A stretch of DNA of 64,000 nt from contig JAKJJQ010000003.1 in the NCBI GenBank assembly GCA_021713415.1, positions 50,005 to 114,004 of the forward strand, written 5' to 3'. Origin of the DNA: M0027 sp021713415 (lineage in GTDB: Bacteria > Pseudomonadota > Gammaproteobacteria > Francisellales > Francisellaceae). This document shows positions 62,083 to 64,000 of this stretch, in pieces. Positions within the stretch are counted from its first letter, which is position 1; each line of letters begins with the position of its first letter. The translations under genes and the position numbers were made by a program. The notes under the pieces were generated by a model. It did not search any database and was not told the DNA's origin. It saw only the letters and a program-made list of their open reading frames with translations.

Positions 62083-63796
62083 TATTATTTATTAGCTCCC
62101 TGTCAATTACTTCTGGCTGTAGTGGCTTATAAAAATGATAGCCCTGTCCAATTCGACAGCCATGTTTAATTAAAAAATCTAATTGTTTTTGTGTTTCAAT
62201 GCCTTCAGCAACCACTTCTAAACGAAACGCATCAGCCATAGAAATAATCGCTTTAATAACACCATTATTAACTTCATCACCTATTTCATTTACAAAGGAG
62301 CGATCAATTTTAAGTACTGACACGGGTAAGTTTTTTAAACGACTTAAAGATGAATAGCCTGTACCAAAATCATCAATATGAATCTTAATACCACGCATAT
62401 TTAAGTATTCTAATGACTCAATTAATAATTTAGTATCACTCATCAGTGTACTTTCAGTAATTTCAAAATGGGTAACATGCGACAATATTTGGTTTTCATT
62501 TAATAAGGATTGATAGTTATCGATAAACTGATGATTTGATAACTGCACAGGAGATAAGTTAATTGATATAAAACCATTAAACTGATATTCATCTCGCCAA
62601 GATATTAATTGCTGATAAGCTGTCTGTATAATCCATAAACCTAACTCATGTATAAAACCATTAGATTCTGCTAAAGATATAAATTCATCTGGTCTTATAA
62701 ATTTTTGTAATTTTTGACTATACCATCGTGATAATACTTCAAAACCTATGATTTTTCTTGTCGTTAATTCAATAATTGGCTGATAAACTAAAGAAATCTC
62801 ATTCTGCTTCAAACTCTCTTTAATTAATGCATCTAATTCTATATGCTCAAGATATTGATCATGCAGCTCCTTTTGATAAAATTGATAATTACCTCTTCCA
62901 TCGCGCTTAGCGCGATACATTGCAATATCAGCTCGCTTAATGCACTCGACTTCATCAATATGGCTTGATGAAAAACAAAAAATACCAATACTGCTACTCA
63001 TTTTTATGACTTTACCATCAATGTCAAATGATTTTGATAGTGAATGACAAATCTTCTCAGCAACAATACCAGCATCATAATCTTCAACAATTTCATCAAG
63101 TATAACTGCAAACTCATCACCACCAATACGTGCAACTAAATCACTTTTTCGAATACATTGATTGATTCTTTTTGAAACTTCTTGAAGTACCGCATCACCT
63201 GTAATGTGTCCATAACCATCATTAACATTTTTAAAGTCATCTAAATCAATAAATAATAGAGCTGACTTTCTATGATAACGCTCAGATGCTGATAACATTT
63301 TCGTTAAAGTTTTTTGAAATGCAGCACGGTTTGGTAAATGAGTTAATGAATCCTGTATTGCCATTAACTTTAATTCATGATCTTTTTTCTTTAGCTCATT
63401 TTTTAATATATTTTGCTGTATACTATTTAAAATTGCCTTCTCTAATGTAGCAAGATCAAAATGATTTTTATTTAAATAATCACAAGCCCCTGATTTAATT
63501 GACTCTGCAGCAATTAATTCATCACCAACACCTGTCATCATCACCATTGCTGGTGTCTTGCCATTAAGTAAGGTATTTACTTCATTAATCAGTTCAACGC
63601 CATTAAGCTTTGGCATATTATAATCAATTAAAATACAATCCATACTACTAAGTAAATCTGCATTTAAATGATGATCTACTATCTCTATTTCAGAGATAGT
63701 ATATTGAAATTTATTAGACTTTGATAGTACTCGCCTAATCTGTTTTCGGTCAATTTCATTATCATCTATAATCAGTATTTTATAAGTGCCTTGCAT
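62054..63796 (-). CDS. Response regulator with GGDEF and EAL domains (c-di-GMP turnover)
   Basis: 580 aa. Residues 1-125 are a receiver domain (ILIIDDNEID; phospho-acceptor Asp in ILIDYNMPK). Residues of about 150-310 are a GGDEF domain with intact RIGGDEFAV and an R-x-x-D inhibitory site five residues upstream (RKSDLVARIGGDEF). Residues of about 325-570 are an EAL domain in which the signature reads EVLSRW (EVL for EAL). Its other catalytic motifs (INLSPVQLSN, FEITES, IDDFGTGYSSLSRL, VAEGIE) are intact. Both activities are therefore possible. No cognate histidine kinase is adjacent. The start ATG at 63796 follows weakly AAATA; no better site is seen. Confidence 0.93.
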   Translation of the reverse strand: MQGTYKILIIDDNEIDRKQIRRVLSKSNKFQYTISEIEIVDHHLNADLLSSMDCILIDYNMPKLNGVELINEVNTLLNGKTPAMVMMTGVGDELIAAESIKSGACDYLNKNHFDLATLEKAILNSIQQNILKNELKKKDHELKLMAIQDSLTHLPNRAAFQKTLTKMLSASERYHRKSALLFIDLDDFKNVNDGYGHITGDAVLQEVSKRINQCIRKSDLVARIGGDEFAVILDEIVEDYDAGIVAEKICHSLSKSFDIDGKVIKMSSSIGIFCFSSSHIDEVECIKRADIAMYRAKRDGRGNYQFYQKELHDQYLEHIELDALIKESLKQNEISLVYQPIIELTTRKIIGFEVLSRWYSQKLQKFIRPDEFISLAESNGFIHELGLWIIQTAYQQLISWRDEYQFNGFISINLSPVQLSNHQFIDNYQSLLNENQILSHVTHFEITESTLMSDTKLLIESLEYLNMRGIKIHIDDFGTGYSSLSRLKNLPVSVLKIDRSFVNEIGDEVNNGVIKAIISMADAFRLEVVAEGIETQKQLDFLIKHGCRIGQGYHFYKPLQPEVIDRELINNIKNNKHSKS

Positions 63797-63881
63797 TTAT
63801 TTCCAAGTAAATCAAATCATTTATAATTAATAATAACTATAGAATAAAATAATTTTTTTGCATATATTTTCAAATAAATAT

Positions 63882-63901
63882 CCCCGCGGCAAGCAGCGGG
63901 G
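63882..63901. repeat. GC-rich hairpin at insertion-sequence end
   Basis: CCCCGC (63882-63887) pairs with GCGGGG (63896-63901) around an 8-nt loop. It stands out sharply from the AT-rich surroundings and lies 2 bp beyond the stop of the transposase fragment. IS200/IS605 elements carry such subterminal hairpins; it could also end the transposase transcript. Confidence 0.65.
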
Positions 63902-63903
63902 TA

Positions 63904-64000
63904 TTAAAAGAGTCGCAATTGCGCTTCATCCAGTTTTAACCCTTGATTCTTAACATACCGCTCCACCACTTTCCAGTTACCTCCTTCACCAACTGTCCCA
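63904..64000 (-). CDS. 3' end of a transposase gene, probably IS200/IS605 TnpA type (truncated by window edge)
   Basis: The last 31 codons of a leftward ORF end with TAA at 63906-63904 and continue past the window edge. The peptide (GGNWKVVERYVKNQG, then EAQLRLF at the end) resembles the tail of IS200-type Y1 transposases, which end in a Y-[IV]-x-x-Q helix and a short hydrophobic terminus. Its codon use is more GC-rich than neighbours, which fits a mobile element. Too short for certainty. Confidence 0.5.
   Translation of the reverse strand, partial: GTVGEGGNWKVVERYVKNQGLKLDEAQLRLF

Noticed and set aside
1..64000. tRNA, rRNA or riboswitch genes in spacers
   Set aside because: I looked through all intergenic stretches and saw no cloverleaf with T-loop GTTCRA, no rRNA-like sequence and no riboswitch core I recognise; small RNAs cannot be excluded by eye.

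Overview
The window is a 64 kb chromosomal segment of a low-GC gammaproteobacterium. Several features point to an order of intracellular or host-associated bacteria (Francisella-, Legionella- or Piscirickettsia-like lineages). These are a class-typical core set (rpsU-yqeY-dnaG-rpoD, spoT, ssb, coq7, glnE/glnA, ptsP), a lipid A and LPS gene set (heptosyltransferases, O-antigen ligase-like protein, ArnT-like transferase), a RipA-like membrane protein and several very large, domain-poor proteins that look like secreted effectors. The genus assignment is inference; no 16S gene is present.

Layout. 1-1.75 kb: the end of a FabH-like ketoacyl synthase, a cold-shock protein and an unknown 106-aa protein. 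1.8-2.7 kb: a 299-aa effector-like protein ending in a CaaX box (CVIL). 2.9-7.8 kb: a leftward operon of a small unknown gene, tag, glnE, a zf-CHCC protein and waaF. 8.2-11.0 kb: a 933-aa unknown protein with a poly-Ser tail encoded by a 12-bp minisatellite. 11.1-18.3 kb: envelope genes (GT9 transferase, O-antigen ligase-like, porin plus periplasmic-binding-like partner, ArnT-like) with udp. 18.5-26.4 kb: transporters (TSUP, ACR3/BASS-like, POT), and glnA facing rppH-ptsP. 26.5-39.7 kb: an effector-like island of three leftward genes (2223, 429 and 1368 aa) and a rightward Pro-rich 70-aa gene. 39.9-44.7 kb: an LpoB/CsgG/COG3014 lipoprotein operon, a methyltransferase, cutA and an HTH regulator. 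44.7-50.5 kb: a sugar/sugar-acid catabolic cassette with two VUT-family transporters. 50.5-63.8 kb: housekeeping genes (aminotransferase, tsaC, spoT, rpsT, ssb, the macromolecular synthesis operon, coq7) and a response regulator-GGDEF-EAL protein. The right edge holds the 3' end of what looks like an IS200/IS605-type transposase with a GC-rich hairpin.

How genes work together. GlnE (adenylyltransferase), GlnA (with its adenylylation Tyr) and PtsP (nitrogen PTS enzyme I) form a nitrogen-control set. WaaF, the second GT9 enzyme, the ligase-like protein and the ArnT-like enzyme build and decorate LPS. Dehydratase, class II aldolase, lactonase and SDR dehydrogenase form a plausible non-phosphorylative deoxysugar/sugar-acid route.

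The most interesting content is the effector-like set. The 2223-aa protein carries an N-terminal CE-clan (Ulp1-like) protease signature His96-Asp113-Gln142-Cys148, followed by coiled coils and a pentapeptide-repeat block. Its two neighbours share a previously unnamed domain, and one of them also carries four degenerate repeats. The CaaX protein has a possible ADP-ribosyltransferase-like H-Y-E layout and a start codon inside an 11-bp inverted repeat.
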